37,721 nt of DNA, taken from JAEMQF01 sp031419715 (GTDB taxonomy: Bacteria > Pseudomonadota > Gammaproteobacteria > Burkholderiales > Burkholderiaceae_C). The translations under genes were made by a program, and so were the position numbers. The first letter of the stretch is position 1. Each line of letters opens with the position of its first letter. Below are positions 7,133-15,682 of this stretch, piece after piece. The stretch spans positions 1 through 37,721 of the forward strand of contig JANOLJ010000068.1 in the NCBI GenBank assembly GCA_031419715.1. The letters run 5' to 3'. The notes beneath the pieces were generated by a model. It was not told the DNA's origin, did no database searches, and worked only from the letters and a program-made list of their open reading frames with translations.

Positions 7133-9133
7133 TCAGGACCGACCGAGCAACTTGGCTTCAGCCAGCGCCAAGGACTCAGGAAGACCGGACAAGACCAATG
7201 TGTCACCCGCCGACAGCATGGTAGCGTCGTCGGGCTTGAACGCAGAGCCGCTTGCGCGGCGCAGCGACACCGCGCTCACCCCGACCGCGTGCAACGCCAA
7301 GTCCGCCAGGGGCCGGCCGACGCAGCCCGCTGCGGCGGGCAACGTGACGGAGAGCAACCGCGCATGGCGCAATTCGTCGACGGTGTCGTCATCGGCACCG
7401 TGAAAGTAGCCGCGCAGCAGGCCGTAACGCGCATCCCGCTGCGCTTGCACCACATGCAGCACGCGCCGCATCGGAACGCCGACCAATGCCAGCGCGTGGC
7501 TGGCGAGCATCAACGAGCCTTCGATCGCCTCCGGAACGACTTCCGTGGCACCGGCCGCGCGCAGGCGTTCCATGTCGCTGTCGTCGATGGTGCGCACGAT
7601 GACGGGCACCTTGGGTGCGTGGTCCTGCACCAGGCGCAAAATCTTCAGGGCTGACAGCGTATCGTGGTAACTGACAACGACGGCGCTGGCGCGTGCCAGG
7701 CCGGCGGCCATCAGGCTTTGCAGGCGCGCCGCGTCACCGAAGACGACGCTTTGTCCGGCAGCGGCCGCCTGCCGGACACGATCAGGGTCAAGGTCCAGCG
7801 CCATGTAGGCGATGCCCTCACCCTCCAGCAGGCGCGCCAGATTCTGGCCACTGCGGCCATAGCCGGCGATGATCACGTGCGCCTCGGTATTGATGGAGCG
7901 TTTGGCGATCGTCGTCATCGCCACCGACTGCAGCATCCAGTCGCTTGAGCTCAGGCGCATCACGATGCGATTGCTGTAGAGAATCAACAACGGCGTCGCG
8001 AGCATGCTCAAGACCATGCTCGCCAAGACCGGGCTGAGCCAGACGGGATCAATGAGCCGCTGCTCGGCGCCGAGAGTCAGCAGCACGAAGCCGAACTCGC
8101 CGGCCTGGGCCAAGTACAAACCGGTGCGCAGCGCGACACCTGGTGGGGCACCGAACAGGCGCGCCAGCAACGCCACAAGAACGAACTTCGCCAGCACCGG
8201 CGCCAGCGTCAGCAGCAGCACCAGGAGCCATTGGTTCAGCACGGCGTGCCAGTCCAGCTTCATGCCGATCGTGATGAAGAACAACCCCAGCAACACGTCG
8301 TGGAAGGGCCGAATGTCGGTCTCGACCTGGTGCTTGTACTCCGTCTCGGCGATCAACATGCCCGCCAAGAACGCGCCCAGGGCAAGCGAGAGCCCTGCGT
8401 GTTCAGTCAGCCAGGCCAGACCCAGCGTGACCAGCAGCACGTTCAAGATGAACAACTCTTCGCTCTTGAGCCGCGCCACCAGCGTGAGCCACCAGCGCAT
8501 CACGCGCTGACCGCCGACCAGCAGCAAGGTGAGCAAGACGGCAGCCTTCAGCGTCGCCCAGGACAACGCCGTGGCCAGATCGGCCGCGCTCGAATTCAGG
8601 GCCGGAATGAGCACCAGAAGCGGCACGACAGCAAGGTCCTGGAACAGCAAGGTGCCCATGACACGGCGGCCATGCTCGCTCTCAAGCTCCTGCCGCTCGG
8701 CCATCAGCTTGCCAACGATCGCGGTGCTCGACATCGCCATCGCGCCGGCGAGGACGAACGACCCCTGCCACGAAAGCTGCCAGGGGCGATCGGTGAACGA
8801 GAACGCCCAACTGAGCAAAAAATGCCCGGCCACGGTACCGATCACGGTAAAGGCCACCTGCGCCAAACCCAGACCGAACACCAAGCCGCGCATGCTCTTC
8901 AGCTTGGGCAGGTTGAACTCCAGGCCGATGACGAACATGAGCAGCACGACACCGAACTCGGCGAGGGTGTGCACGCCCGCGGAGTCCTTGGCCAGTGCCA
9001 GCGCATTCGGGCCGATGACCACACCCACGACCAGATAGCCCAGCATCGGTGGTAGTCGCGCCAGGCGGCACACCACCACGCCGGCCACTGCGGCGACCAA
9101 GTACAACAGAATCAGTTCAAGTGTGCTGGCCAT
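7133..9133 (-). CDS. KefB/KefC-type monovalent cation:proton antiporter (CPA2) with RCK domain
   Basis: Members of this family exchange K+ or Na+ for protons across the inner membrane and are gated by a cytoplasmic nucleotide-binding domain. The 666-residue product has about 12 membrane helices over residues 1-390. These include the GVVLLMFVIGLEFNL and FLAGMLIAETEYKHQVE stretches typical of the family. A TrkA-N domain starts at HVIIAGYGRSGQN (about 430) and a TrkA-C domain ends the protein. The start ATG 9133 was preferred over an in-frame GTG at 9166 because MASTLELILLYLVAAV begins directly with the first helix. It is divergent from kdsD across about 105 bp, an arrangement I recall as conserved in Burkholderiales. 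Confidence 0.92.
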   Translation of the reverse strand: MASTLELILLYLVAAVAGVVVCRLARLPPMLGYLVVGVVIGPNALALAKDSAGVHTLAEFGVVLLMFVIGLEFNLPKLKSMRGLVFGLGLAQVAFTVIGTVAGHFLLSWAFSFTDRPWQLSWQGSFVLAGAMAMSSTAIVGKLMAERQELESEHGRRVMGTLLFQDLAVVPLLVLIPALNSSAADLATALSWATLKAAVLLTLLLVGGQRVMRWWLTLVARLKSEELFILNVLLVTLGLAWLTEHAGLSLALGAFLAGMLIAETEYKHQVETDIRPFHDVLLGLFFITIGMKLDWHAVLNQWLLVLLLTLAPVLAKFVLVALLARLFGAPPGVALRTGLYLAQAGEFGFVLLTLGAEQRLIDPVWLSPVLASMVLSMLATPLLILYSNRIVMRLSSSDWMLQSVAMTTIAKRSINTEAHVIIAGYGRSGQNLARLLEGEGIAYMALDLDPDRVRQAAAAGQSVVFGDAARLQSLMAAGLARASAVVVSYHDTLSALKILRLVQDHAPKVPVIVRTIDDSDMERLRAAGATEVVPEAIEGSLMLASHALALVGVPMRRVLHVVQAQRDARYGLLRGYFHGADDDTVDELRHARLLSVTLPAAAGCVGRPLADLALHAVGVSAVSLRRASGSAFKPDDATMLSAGDTLVLSGLPESLALAEAKLLGRS

Positions 9134-9182
9134 CGGGGCTCGGTTGCTCGGCGACGAGCGGCCCACGGCGAAGACGCCGACA

Positions 9183-9211
9183 TTGACCGCCTAGAATCGC
9201 CCCATCGTAAT
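9183..9211 (+). promoter_or_regulatory. Candidate promoter of the kdsD operon
   Basis: TTGACC at 9183-9188 (5 of 6) is followed by 17 bases and CGTAAT at 9206-9211 (4 of 6 to TATAAT). A start near 9218 would leave a leader of about 20 bases before the kdsD GTG. An alternative -10, TAGAAT at 9192-9197, lacks a good -35. Confidence 0.4.
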
Positions 9212-9238
9212 GGACGCTCGTGCGCGCGGGCGCACCCG

Positions 9239-10240
9239 GTGGTTGCTCAACCTGAATCGAAAACCGCCTTTGACGCGCAGCGCGCGTTGCAACTTGCGCG
9301 TGACACCTTCGACATCGAGGCCAACGCCCTGCTCGGCTTGAAGGCGCGGCAAGGCGAAAGTTTCGCACGCGCCGCGCAGGCCATGCTGGAGTGCCGCGGC
9401 CGCGTCGTCGTGATGGGCATGGGCAAGAGCGGGCATGTCGGCCGCAAGATTGCCGCCACGCTCGCCTCGACCGGCACGCCAGCCATGTTCGTGCATCCTG
9501 CCGAAGCGAGCCACGGCGATCTGGGCATGGTGACAAGCGGCGATGTCGTGCTCGCGATTTCGAACTCGGGCGAGAGCGACGAGCTGGCGGCGCTCGTTCC
9601 GGCGCTCAAGCGCCTGGGCGTCATGCTCGTCCTGATGACGGGGCGCAGCCAGAGTCAACTTGCCCAGCATGCAGACCTCGTGATATCGAGTGCGGTCGAT
9701 CAGGAAGCTTGCCCGATGAACCTCGCACCCACGGCAAGCACGACAGCCCAGATGGCATTGGGCGATGCGCTCGCGGTGGCGGTGCTTGACGCGCGCGGCT
9801 TTCGCGAAGACGACTTTGCGCGTTCGCACCCCGGTGGCGCCCTTGGGCGCAAGTTGCTGATGCATGTGCGCGACCTGATGCGCAGCGGCACCGACGTGCC
9901 GCGGGTCCAGCCCGAAGCCACGTTCACAGCGATGCTGCGGGAGATGACCGGCAAAGGCCTGGGTTTCACTGCGATCGTCGACGCAACCCAGCGGGTCATC
10001 GGCATCTTCACCGACGGCGACTTGCGTCGCCTGATCGAACGCGGTGCCGACCTGCGCCCGCTGCACGCGCACCAGGTCATGCATCCCCATCCGCGGTTGG
10101 TGCGCGCCGATGCCCTTGCCGTCGAGGCCGCCGCCGTCATGGAACAACACCGGATCACGAGCGTGCTGGTGATCGATGCCGACGGGCTGCTCGTGGGCGC
10201 GCTCAACTCCAACGACTTGATGCGTGCCAAGGTCATCTGA
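9239..10240 (+). CDS. kdsD: D-arabinose 5-phosphate isomerase (KpsF/GutQ family)
   Basis: The enzyme converts D-ribulose 5-phosphate to D-arabinose 5-phosphate, the first committed step of Kdo synthesis for LPS. The product is 333 residues. The SIS sugar-phosphate domain has VVMGMGKSGHVGRK (57-70), HGDLGMV (92-98) and ISNSGES (107-113). The EACPMNLAPTASTT and SHPGGALGRK motifs follow, and then two CBS domains (about 210-265 and 277-333). The start is GTG at 9239; no in-frame ATG fits. The stop overlaps the kdsC start (TGATG), so kdsD-kdsC-lptC form one translational unit. Confidence 0.95.
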   Translation: MVAQPESKTAFDAQRALQLARDTFDIEANALLGLKARQGESFARAAQAMLECRGRVVVMGMGKSGHVGRKIAATLASTGTPAMFVHPAEASHGDLGMVTSGDVVLAISNSGESDELAALVPALKRLGVMLVLMTGRSQSQLAQHADLVISSAVDQEACPMNLAPTASTTAQMALGDALAVAVLDARGFREDDFARSHPGGALGRKLLMHVRDLMRSGTDVPRVQPEATFTAMLREMTGKGLGFTAIVDATQRVIGIFTDGDLRRLIERGADLRPLHAHQVMHPHPRLVRADALAVEAAAVMEQHRITSVLVIDADGLLVGALNSNDLMRAKVI

Positions 10241-10818
10241 TGGCCATGCCAGCGCTCACGTTCGCACCAGAATTGCTGTTGCTCGCGCAGTCAGTGCGCG
10301 CCGCGATCTTTGACGTCGACGGCGTGTTCACCGACGGGCGGATTTACGTCAGCGAGCGCGGCGAAGAATTCAAGGCGTTCTCGACGCTCGACGGCCACGG
10401 CTTGAAATTGCTCGCCCGGGCCGGCATCGAACCCATCATCATCAGCGGCCGGGACAGCCCGGCGCTGCGCAAGCGCGTCGCGGACTTGGGCATCACGCAC
10501 GCGAGCTACGGCGCGGCGGACAAGCTGGCCGCTGCCGAAAACCTGCTCGCACCCTTGAAGCTGGCGTGGCCGCAAGTGGCGGCGATGGGCGACGACTGGC
10601 CTGATCTTCCGCTGCTGCGCCGCGCCGCGTTGTCCTGCGCGCCACCGGGGGCGCACGCTGAAGTGAAGGCAGCTTGCGCGTATGTCACGCGCGCGCCAGC
10701 CGGCTTCGGCGCGGCGCGCGAGTGCTGCGATCTGCTGCTCATGGCCAGCGGCCGCTATGTCGAACTGCTGGGTGCGCCGCTGCACACCCTCGATGCCTTA
10801 GCCACCGCGCGGCCATGA
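10240..10818 (+). CDS. kdsC: 3-deoxy-D-manno-octulosonate 8-phosphate phosphatase
   Basis: KdsC dephosphorylates Kdo-8-phosphate to Kdo, a cytoplasmic step of LPS core synthesis. The 192-residue HAD phosphatase is of the cap-less C0 type. It has FDVDGVFTDG at 24-33 (nucleophile and acid aspartates), SGRDSPALRKR from 69, the lysine at 95 and GDDWPDLPLL from 117. It begins inside the kdsD stop and its own stop overlaps the lptC start (ATGA). The order kdsD-kdsC-lptC supports the assignment over a generic HAD phosphatase. Confidence 0.95.
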   Translation: MAMPALTFAPELLLLAQSVRAAIFDVDGVFTDGRIYVSERGEEFKAFSTLDGHGLKLLARAGIEPIIISGRDSPALRKRVADLGITHASYGAADKLAAAENLLAPLKLAWPQVAAMGDDWPDLPLLRRAALSCAPPGAHAEVKAACAYVTRAPAGFGAARECCDLLLMASGRYVELLGAPLHTLDALATARP

Positions 10819-11495
10819 CAGACATCAGCGGCATGAATCTAGCGCTTGCCCCACCGCCCCAGGGTCGGGCGATCGCCGTGCCGTGGCGCGTGCGCGTGTT
10901 CGATGCCATCTCCACCTACCTGCCCCTGTTGCTGATGGGGCTACTGGCCCTCGGAACATGGTGGCTGGTGAAGAACACGCCGGTGCCCGACATCGCTCGC
11001 GCGGGCGCCCCAGCGTCGCAAGAGCCGGACTATGAAATGAGCGACTTCGTCGTCCAGCGCTTTGGCGCGGATGGCAAGATGCGCATCCGCATTGAAGGTC
11101 GCCGCATGCACCACTACCCGATCACGAATACGCTTGAGATCGATGGCGCGCGCATCCAGGCCGTGGGTCGCGACGGACGCATCACTTCAGCCAGCGCGGA
11201 CCGCGCGCTCGCCAACGGCGACGCCAGTGAAGTGCAGTTGCTCGGCAAGGCGCATGTGGTTCGGGAAGCCGGCGGGCGCGAGGCGCAGACCGAGTTCCGA
11301 TCCGAGTTCTTGCACTTCTTTCAGGCCAGCGAACGCGTGCTCACGCATCTGCCGGTCACGGTCACGCGAGGCGCGAGCGAGTTCCGGGCGGACGCCGTGG
11401 AATACGACAACCTGACGCAAGTGATCGAACTCAAGGGTCGCGTACGCGCGGTGTTCGCGTCGTTGCCCGAGGCCTCGCGCAACTCGCCGCGCTGA
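10815..11495 (+). CDS. lptC: LPS export system protein LptC
   Basis: LptC is the bitopic inner-membrane protein that passes LPS from LptBFG to LptA. The product is 226 residues with a cytoplasmic start of about 25 residues and one membrane helix at about 27-50 (YLPLLLMGLLALGTWWLV). A periplasmic domain follows with the family pattern: EPDYEMSDFVVQRFGADGKMRIRIEGRRMHHYP in short blocks, then beta-strand repeats ending in LKGRVRAVF. It overlaps kdsC by four bases. Its normal downstream partner lptA is absent here. Instead a short-chain dehydrogenase begins 9 bp later, and lptA is found 17 kb away on the other strand. Confidence 0.93.
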   Translation: MTDISGMNLALAPPPQGRAIAVPWRVRVFDAISTYLPLLLMGLLALGTWWLVKNTPVPDIARAGAPASQEPDYEMSDFVVQRFGADGKMRIRIEGRRMHHYPITNTLEIDGARIQAVGRDGRITSASADRALANGDASEVQLLGKAHVVREAGGREAQTEFRSEFLHFFQASERVLTHLPVTVTRGASEFRADAVEYDNLTQVIELKGRVRAVFASLPEASRNSPR

Positions 11496-11504
11496 GCGCA
11501 ACGC

Positions 11505-12281
11505 ATGCCCGCGCCTTTGGCCTTCATTACCGGCGCATCGAGCGGCATCGGCCAGGCGCTCGCGGCGCGCTATCTGGGTGCGGGCTACAGATTGGCCCTC
11601 GTGGCACGCCGCACCACCCCCATCGAGCACTGGTTGAAGGCTCAGGCAATGCCAGTGAGCGGCAGCGCAGCCTACGCGGCCGATGTTTGCGACCTGGGCG
11701 CGCTCGCCCAGGCCGCGCAACGCTGCGTGGATGAGCAAGGCGTCCCCGACGTCGTGATCGCCAACGCGGGCATCAGCGTGGGCATGGACAGCTCCCAGTT
11801 CGACGATCTGGAGGTGATGCGCGCCACGCTCGAAACCAACGTCCTGGGAATGGCGGCGACATTCCAGCGCTTCATCGCGCCGATGCAGGCGCGCGGCTCG
11901 GGCAGGCTCGTGGGCGTGGCCAGCGTGGCGGGCATTCGCGGGCTGCCGGGACACGCCGCCTACTGTTCAAGCAAGTCGGCCGCCATCGCCTACTGTGAGA
12001 GCCTGCGTGGCGAATTGCGCGGCAGCGGCGTCAAGGTCGTGACCCTGGTGCCCGGGTACATCGACACGCCGTTGACGCGCAAAAACCGCTACCGCATGCC
12101 CTTCCTCATGCCGGCTGCGGAGTTTGCGGAGCAGGCCTATCGCACTATTGACAGCGCGGCAAGCTATCGCGTGATCCCGTGGCAAATGGGGCTCGTGGCC
12201 AAGCTGCTGCGTGCCATGCCGAATCCACTTTTCGACAAACTGCTCGCTGGCCGACCGCGCAAACACCGGCAGGGTGAATGA
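11505..12281 (+). CDS. Short-chain dehydrogenase/reductase (SDR) family oxidoreductase
   Basis: This is a 258-residue NAD(P)-dependent classical SDR. The cofactor motif TGASSGIG is at 9-16 and NAG at 87-89. The catalytic triad is visible as S140 in VGVASVAG and YCSSK with Y153 and K157. The C-terminal 60 residues are basic and hydrophobic (MPFLMPAAEFAEQAYR, LVAKLLRAMPN), as in membrane-associated members of this subgroup. The substrate is unknown. A closely similar SDR usually follows argS-SPOR-dsbA in Burkholderiales, as I recall; here it sits 9 bp after lptC instead, which suggests a rearrangement. Confidence 0.9.
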   Translation: MPAPLAFITGASSGIGQALAARYLGAGYRLALVARRTTPIEHWLKAQAMPVSGSAAYAADVCDLGALAQAAQRCVDEQGVPDVVIANAGISVGMDSSQFDDLEVMRATLETNVLGMAATFQRFIAPMQARGSGRLVGVASVAGIRGLPGHAAYCSSKSAAIAYCESLRGELRGSGVKVVTLVPGYIDTPLTRKNRYRMPFLMPAAEFAEQAYRTIDSAASYRVIPWQMGLVAKLLRAMPNPLFDKLLAGRPRKHRQGE

Positions 12282-12343
12282 CCGCGTCACCCCGGTTCGG
12301 CGCGCCGCGCGTATCAAACGCAACCCAGCCACCGAGAACACCG

Positions 12344-13225
12344 ATGCAACAACGAAGCAAGGCCGGCAGAACCGTCGCCGTGGCGATCGCGCTGCTGTGG
12401 CTCGCCGCGTGCAGTGAACGCGAGCCCGGTCAACCCAGCGAAAGCGCCGCCGCGCCCGCGAAGATGGCTGCCGCGGGCCGTGGCCGCGCGGAGCACCTGG
12501 GCATTGCGCAGGCCTCGCCGAGCACAGAACAAGACACATCGCAGCGCCGCTACGTCGCCGTGCGCCATGACATCAGCCTGTTCAGCGCCGCCGAAGCCGT
12601 TGAGCCGGCATGGCAGCAGGCCCAGGAAGCGTGTGCGGCAGCGGGCTGTGAGATCCTGGCCGCAAGCGTGACGCGCGACGAACAACGCAGGCCGTCCCAG
12701 GCCTCGCTTCAGGCGCGCATTCCGCCCCAGGCAGTAGAGGCTTTTCTGGCGCGTGTCGCGACCTTGGGCAGCATAGGCCAGCACTCGCGCAACGCCGACG
12801 ACAAGACAGATGAAGTGATCGACACCGAAGCGCGCCTGACGAACCTGACGGCGTTCCGCGATCGATTGCGCACACTCCTGGGTGCGCCGGGCGCGCGGCT
12901 GAAGGATGTGATCGAGGTCGAGCGCGAACTCGTGAGGGTGCAAAGCGAGATCGACAGCCTGACCAACCGGCGCAAGGCCCTGGCGCAGCAGACCGACTGG
13001 GTGCACGTCTCGATGACTTTCGAGACGTTTCCCGGCGTGCTCCAAACCGGCATCTGGGCACCGGTGCGCGATGCGGTGCTGAACGCCGGCCATGGGTTCT
13101 CGAACAGCATGGCGAACATCATCGCCCTGGCAGTGCTTCTCCTGCCGTGGGCGCTGATCGGGTTTGCCGCGTTTGCCGGATGGAGGTGGCTGCGGCGCAG
13201 GCAGCGTGAACGCCGCGGCACCTGA
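12344..13225 (+). CDS. DUF4349 domain-containing lipoprotein with C-terminal membrane helix
   Basis: The function is unknown. From ATG 12344 the protein is 293 residues. It has a lipoprotein signal peptide (VAVAIALLWLAAC, cysteine at about residue 23) and a low-complexity region to about 60. The DUF4349 domain follows: RYVAVRHDISLF, then IPPQAVEAFLARVATLG, a coiled-coil-like stretch with EVIDTEARLTNLTAFRDRL and DVIEVERELVRVQSEIDSL, and a short strand region. It ends in a membrane helix (IIALAVLLLPWALIGFAAFAG) and an Arg-rich tail. An in-frame ATG at 12278 overlaps the SDR stop (ATGA), but it would put 22 extra residues before the signal peptide, so 12344 is preferred; coupling may still occur. 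Confidence 0.85.
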   Translation: MQQRSKAGRTVAVAIALLWLAACSEREPGQPSESAAAPAKMAAAGRGRAEHLGIAQASPSTEQDTSQRRYVAVRHDISLFSAAEAVEPAWQQAQEACAAAGCEILAASVTRDEQRRPSQASLQARIPPQAVEAFLARVATLGSIGQHSRNADDKTDEVIDTEARLTNLTAFRDRLRTLLGAPGARLKDVIEVERELVRVQSEIDSLTNRRKALAQQTDWVHVSMTFETFPGVLQTGIWAPVRDAVLNAGHGFSNSMANIIALAVLLLPWALIGFAAFAGWRWLRRRQRERRGT

Positions 13226-13301
13226 AGCGTTGCCGGCGCGCACGGCCGGGTTTCATGGGGTTCGGCGCTCGATGTAGCGCCCCGGCGTCGCCAAATGCAA
13301 A

Positions 13302-13321
13302 CGGGCTGCCGAAGCAGCCCG
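13302..13321 (-). terminator. Rho-independent terminator of the RRM protein gene
   Basis: A perfect 8-bp stem (CGGGCTGC with GCAGCCCG) encloses a tetraloop that reads TTCG on the minus strand. It is followed leftward by a broken T run (TTTGCATTT). It lies 24 bases past the RRM gene stop and points in that gene's direction. Confidence 0.75.
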
Positions 13322-13345
13322 CATCAAATGCTCGGTGTGACAGGC

Positions 13346-13846
13346 TCAGTAGCCGCCGCGGCCACCACCACCGCCGCCGCTGCCACCGGAGCGGCCACCG
13401 CCACCGCCGCTGCCGCCATAGCCACCGCCGCCACCGGAGCGGCCACCGCCACCGCCGCCGTAGCCACCACCACCGCCGCCACCTCCGTAGCCGCCGCCGC
13501 CACCGCCGGAGCGGCCACCACCGCCACCACCGCCGTAGCCGCCACCACCGCCGCCGGAGCGGCCACCACCACCGCCGCCGAAGCTACCCGGGCGCTCTTC
13601 GCGCGGCCGCGCCTCGTTGACAACGATCGCACGGCCTTCGAGCGCCTGACCGTTCATGCCATTGATGCCGGCTTGCGCCTCTGCATCGCTGGCCATTTCG
13701 ACGAAACCGAAGCCTTTGGAGCGGCCGGTGTCGCGATCCATCATGACCTTTGCCGAGGTCACGGTGCCGTACTGCGCAAACGCCTGCTGCAGATCCTCGT
13801 CGCGAATGCTGTACGCGAGGTTGCCGACGTAGAGTTTGTTGCCCAT
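13346..13846 (-). CDS. RRM-type RNA-binding protein with long glycine-rich tail
   Basis: This 166-residue protein has one RNA recognition motif (residues 1-80) with RNP2 LYVGNL at 5-10 and RNP1 KGFGFVEM at about 44-51. About 75 residues of Gly with Arg-Ser and Tyr follow (repeats of GGGGGGRSGGGGGGYGG). This layout matches the glycine-rich Rbp proteins of cyanobacteria and proteobacteria, some of which are cold-induced RNA chaperones. That role is family knowledge, not shown here. The tail is encoded by GC-rich near-repeats, so its length may vary among strains. The gene has a clear terminator and a leader of about 90 bases if the TATATT at 13948-13943 is the -10. The Shine-Dalgarno sequence is probably AAAGGG, about 10 bases before the ATG. 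Confidence 0.93.
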   Translation of the reverse strand: MGNKLYVGNLAYSIRDEDLQQAFAQYGTVTSAKVMMDRDTGRSKGFGFVEMASDAEAQAGINGMNGQALEGRAIVVNEARPREERPGSFGGGGGGRSGGGGGGYGGGGGGGRSGGGGGGYGGGGGGGGYGGGGGGRSGGGGGYGGSGGGGGRSGGSGGGGGGRGGY

Positions 13847-13874
13847 GGGGAGAGGCCCTTTCAGATTCTCATAA

Positions 13875-13899
13875 ACGATGTGGAGCTTCTACCCATCGT
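13875..13899 (-). promoter_or_regulatory. Inverted repeat in the RRM gene leader
   Basis: ACGATG at 13875-13880 and CATCGT at 13894-13899 are perfect inverse copies with a 13-base spacer that adds two G-C pairs at its ends. The hairpin would lie about 30 bases upstream of the start codon in the mRNA. It could be a leader structure or a protein site; it could also be chance at this length. Confidence 0.3.
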
Positions 13900-13942
13900 G
13901 AACCATTCAAGCGAAGGCGCGGCGTCCATACACAGAGTCGCG

Positions 13943-13948
13943 AATATA
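13943..13948 (-). promoter_or_regulatory. Candidate -10 element for the RRM gene
   Basis: Read leftward, TATATT (5 of 6 to TATAAT) is the best -10 in the 250-bp gap between the RRM gene and the divergent oxidoreductase pseudogene. No good -35 lies 16-18 bases upstream. It would give a 5' leader of about 90 bases containing the inverted repeat at 13875-13899. Confidence 0.35.
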
Positions 13949-14099
13949 CGGGAATTGAGCCCACGCCGCCGCCGCAACTGCGCACAAAGTGTTGTTTTCG
14001 GGCAGTTCAAGCCGACGCGCGCAGGCGACGCCTGGCTGGCTCGGCGCCGTCGGTGCGCCTGCCCTGGCACCCGATAAGCCGCCAAAAAATGCAGTCACG

Positions 14100-15212
14100 A
14101 TGATCCCACCTCACTACGACTACATCGTCTGCGGCGCCGGCAGTGCCGGTTGCCTGCTGGCGAACCGGCTCAGCGCCGATCCGCGAAAACACGTCTTGCT
14201 GCTGGAGGCCGGCGGCAACGACCGCTACCCATGGATCCACATTCCCGTGGGCTACCTCTTTTGCATCGGCAATCCGCGCGCCACGGGGGTTGCGTTCCAC
14301 ACGGGGCGAGCCGGCAACCGCGCGTCGACAACAGCGCTGGCGCGTTGCGAGGTCGTGCTGTGTGCCGGTGCCGTGGGGACGCCGCAACTGCTGCAGCTCT
14401 CGGGGATCGGCGAGCCGAGCCTGCTGCATGCGCATGGCATCTGCATCGTGCAGCCGCTGCTCGGCGTGGGCGAAAACCTGCAAGACCGCCTGCAGATCCG
14501 CGCGGTCCTACCAGGTCGAAGGCGTGAAGACGCTCAACACCATGGTGCGCACGCTTCGAGGCAAGGCGGCGATCGCCCTTGAATACGCGCTGCACCGCAG
14601 CGGGCCGATGAGCATGGCGCCGTCGCAACTCGGGGCGTTCACGCGCAGCTCACCGCAGCAGGCCCACGCCGACCTTGATACCATGTGCAACCGCTCTCGC
14701 TCGACGCTTTCGGCGAGCCGCTGCACGCCTTCAACGCCTTCACCGCCAGCGTGTGCAACCTGAATCCGACGAGCTGCGGCCAAGTGCGTATTGCCTCGCC
14801 CCGCGCGCTGGATGCCCCGCGCATCGCGCCGAACGATCTGAGCACCATGCAGGACCGGCGTATTGCCGCCGAGAGCCTGCGCCTGACGCGGCGCATCGTC
14901 GCGATGCCGGCGCTGGCGCCGTTTCGCCCGCGCGAAGTGCGCCCCGGTGTTGAGTTCCAAAGCGACGCGGAACTCGCCAAGCTCGCCGGCGACATCGGCA
15001 CCACCATCTTTCACCCGGTCGGCACCGCGAAGATGGGCCCGGCGAGTGACCCGAGGGCCGTCGTCGATGCGCAACTTCGCGTGCATGGCGTGCAGGGCTT
15101 GCGCGTCGTCGATGCCAGCGTCATGCCGCGCATCACGAGCGGCAACACGAACGCGCCGGTGCTGATGATCGCCGAGCGTGCCGCCGAATGGATTGCCCAC
15201 GCGGCGGCTTGA
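14100..15212 (+). pseudogene. GMC family oxidoreductase (choline dehydrogenase-like), decayed
   Basis: GMC enzymes are FAD-dependent alcohol or choline dehydrogenases of about 530-560 residues. The first frame has the FAD motif YDYIVCGAGSAGCLLANRLS and LLLEAGGND. After IGNPR it jumps directly to ATGVAFH, so about 170 residues of the middle (including the usual PRGKVLGGSS region) are missing. The GAVGTPQLLQLSGIG and GVGENLQDRLQIR motifs follow. Near 14507 one extra C shifts the frame to YQVEGVKTLNT...GPMSMAPSQLGAF. Near 14680 one missing base, in what should read gaa-tac-cat, shifts it again to QPLSLDAFGEPLHAF. The last frame runs through GTTIFHPVGTAKMG and ITSGNTNAPVLMIAE to the stop. One deletion and two frameshifts make it non-functional unless the shifts are sequencing errors. 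Confidence 0.9.
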
Positions 15213-15255
15213 TTCATTCGCGCTTGGGTGGCCGGCCACCATCGGCGAGTTCCCT

Positions 15256-15287
15256 GCCAGTGACCCGCCAGTGACCCGCCAGTGTCC
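15256..15287. repeat. Short tandem repeat, 11-bp unit
   Basis: GCCAGTGACCC occurs twice head-to-tail and a third time as GCCAGTGTCC. It starts 44 bases after the pseudogene stop. It is too short and too few for a CRISPR; it may be a scar of slippage or of a lost mobile element. Confidence 0.6.
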
Positions 15288-15682
15288 GATTCCCACCACG
15301 CCGGGCTCGCTCCGGGGTAAGCCCCAGTGCCAGCGTCAAACGGCGGCACCTAGAGTTTGGTCACTCGCGCGAGGCATCGACACGGTGCCTAAAGCGGCGG
15401 GGGCTGAGGAGACATGTCAGCAGCGCCGGGCAGCGAACCGTTCGCGCCCGACGACGACAAGAAGCATCTGATTGAGCATGGCCAGGGGCGCCGCAGCGGC
15501 GGCGCCCCGCCGGTCTGCACGGATCAACGTGCCCCGCCACCCAGACCGAGCAGAGGATATTGCGAGTCGCGGAGTTCGTCTGCCGAGTTGCCGCGCTCGT
15601 CACCGGAGTCAGACGCGCGGCTTGCACGCTCTGGGTTGTATGCGTTGAAATAGTCCGCTTGGGCCCGCCGGGTTGATTGCCC

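Noticed and set aside
13295..14077. Long plus-strand reading frame of 260 codons opposite the RRM gene
   Set aside because: It is Ala/Thr/His low complexity produced by the antisense of the glycine-rich repeats; the minus-strand RRM protein has real domain motifs.
15256..15287. Tandem repeats considered as a CRISPR array
   Set aside because: The units are 11 bp, adjacent without spacers and only 2.5 copies.
15414..15653. Possible 79-residue protein with a GAGGAG Shine-Dalgarno element
   Set aside because: After the first 25 residues the sequence is Ser/Arg/Pro-rich and unrecognisable; one good ribosome-binding site is not enough to call a gene.
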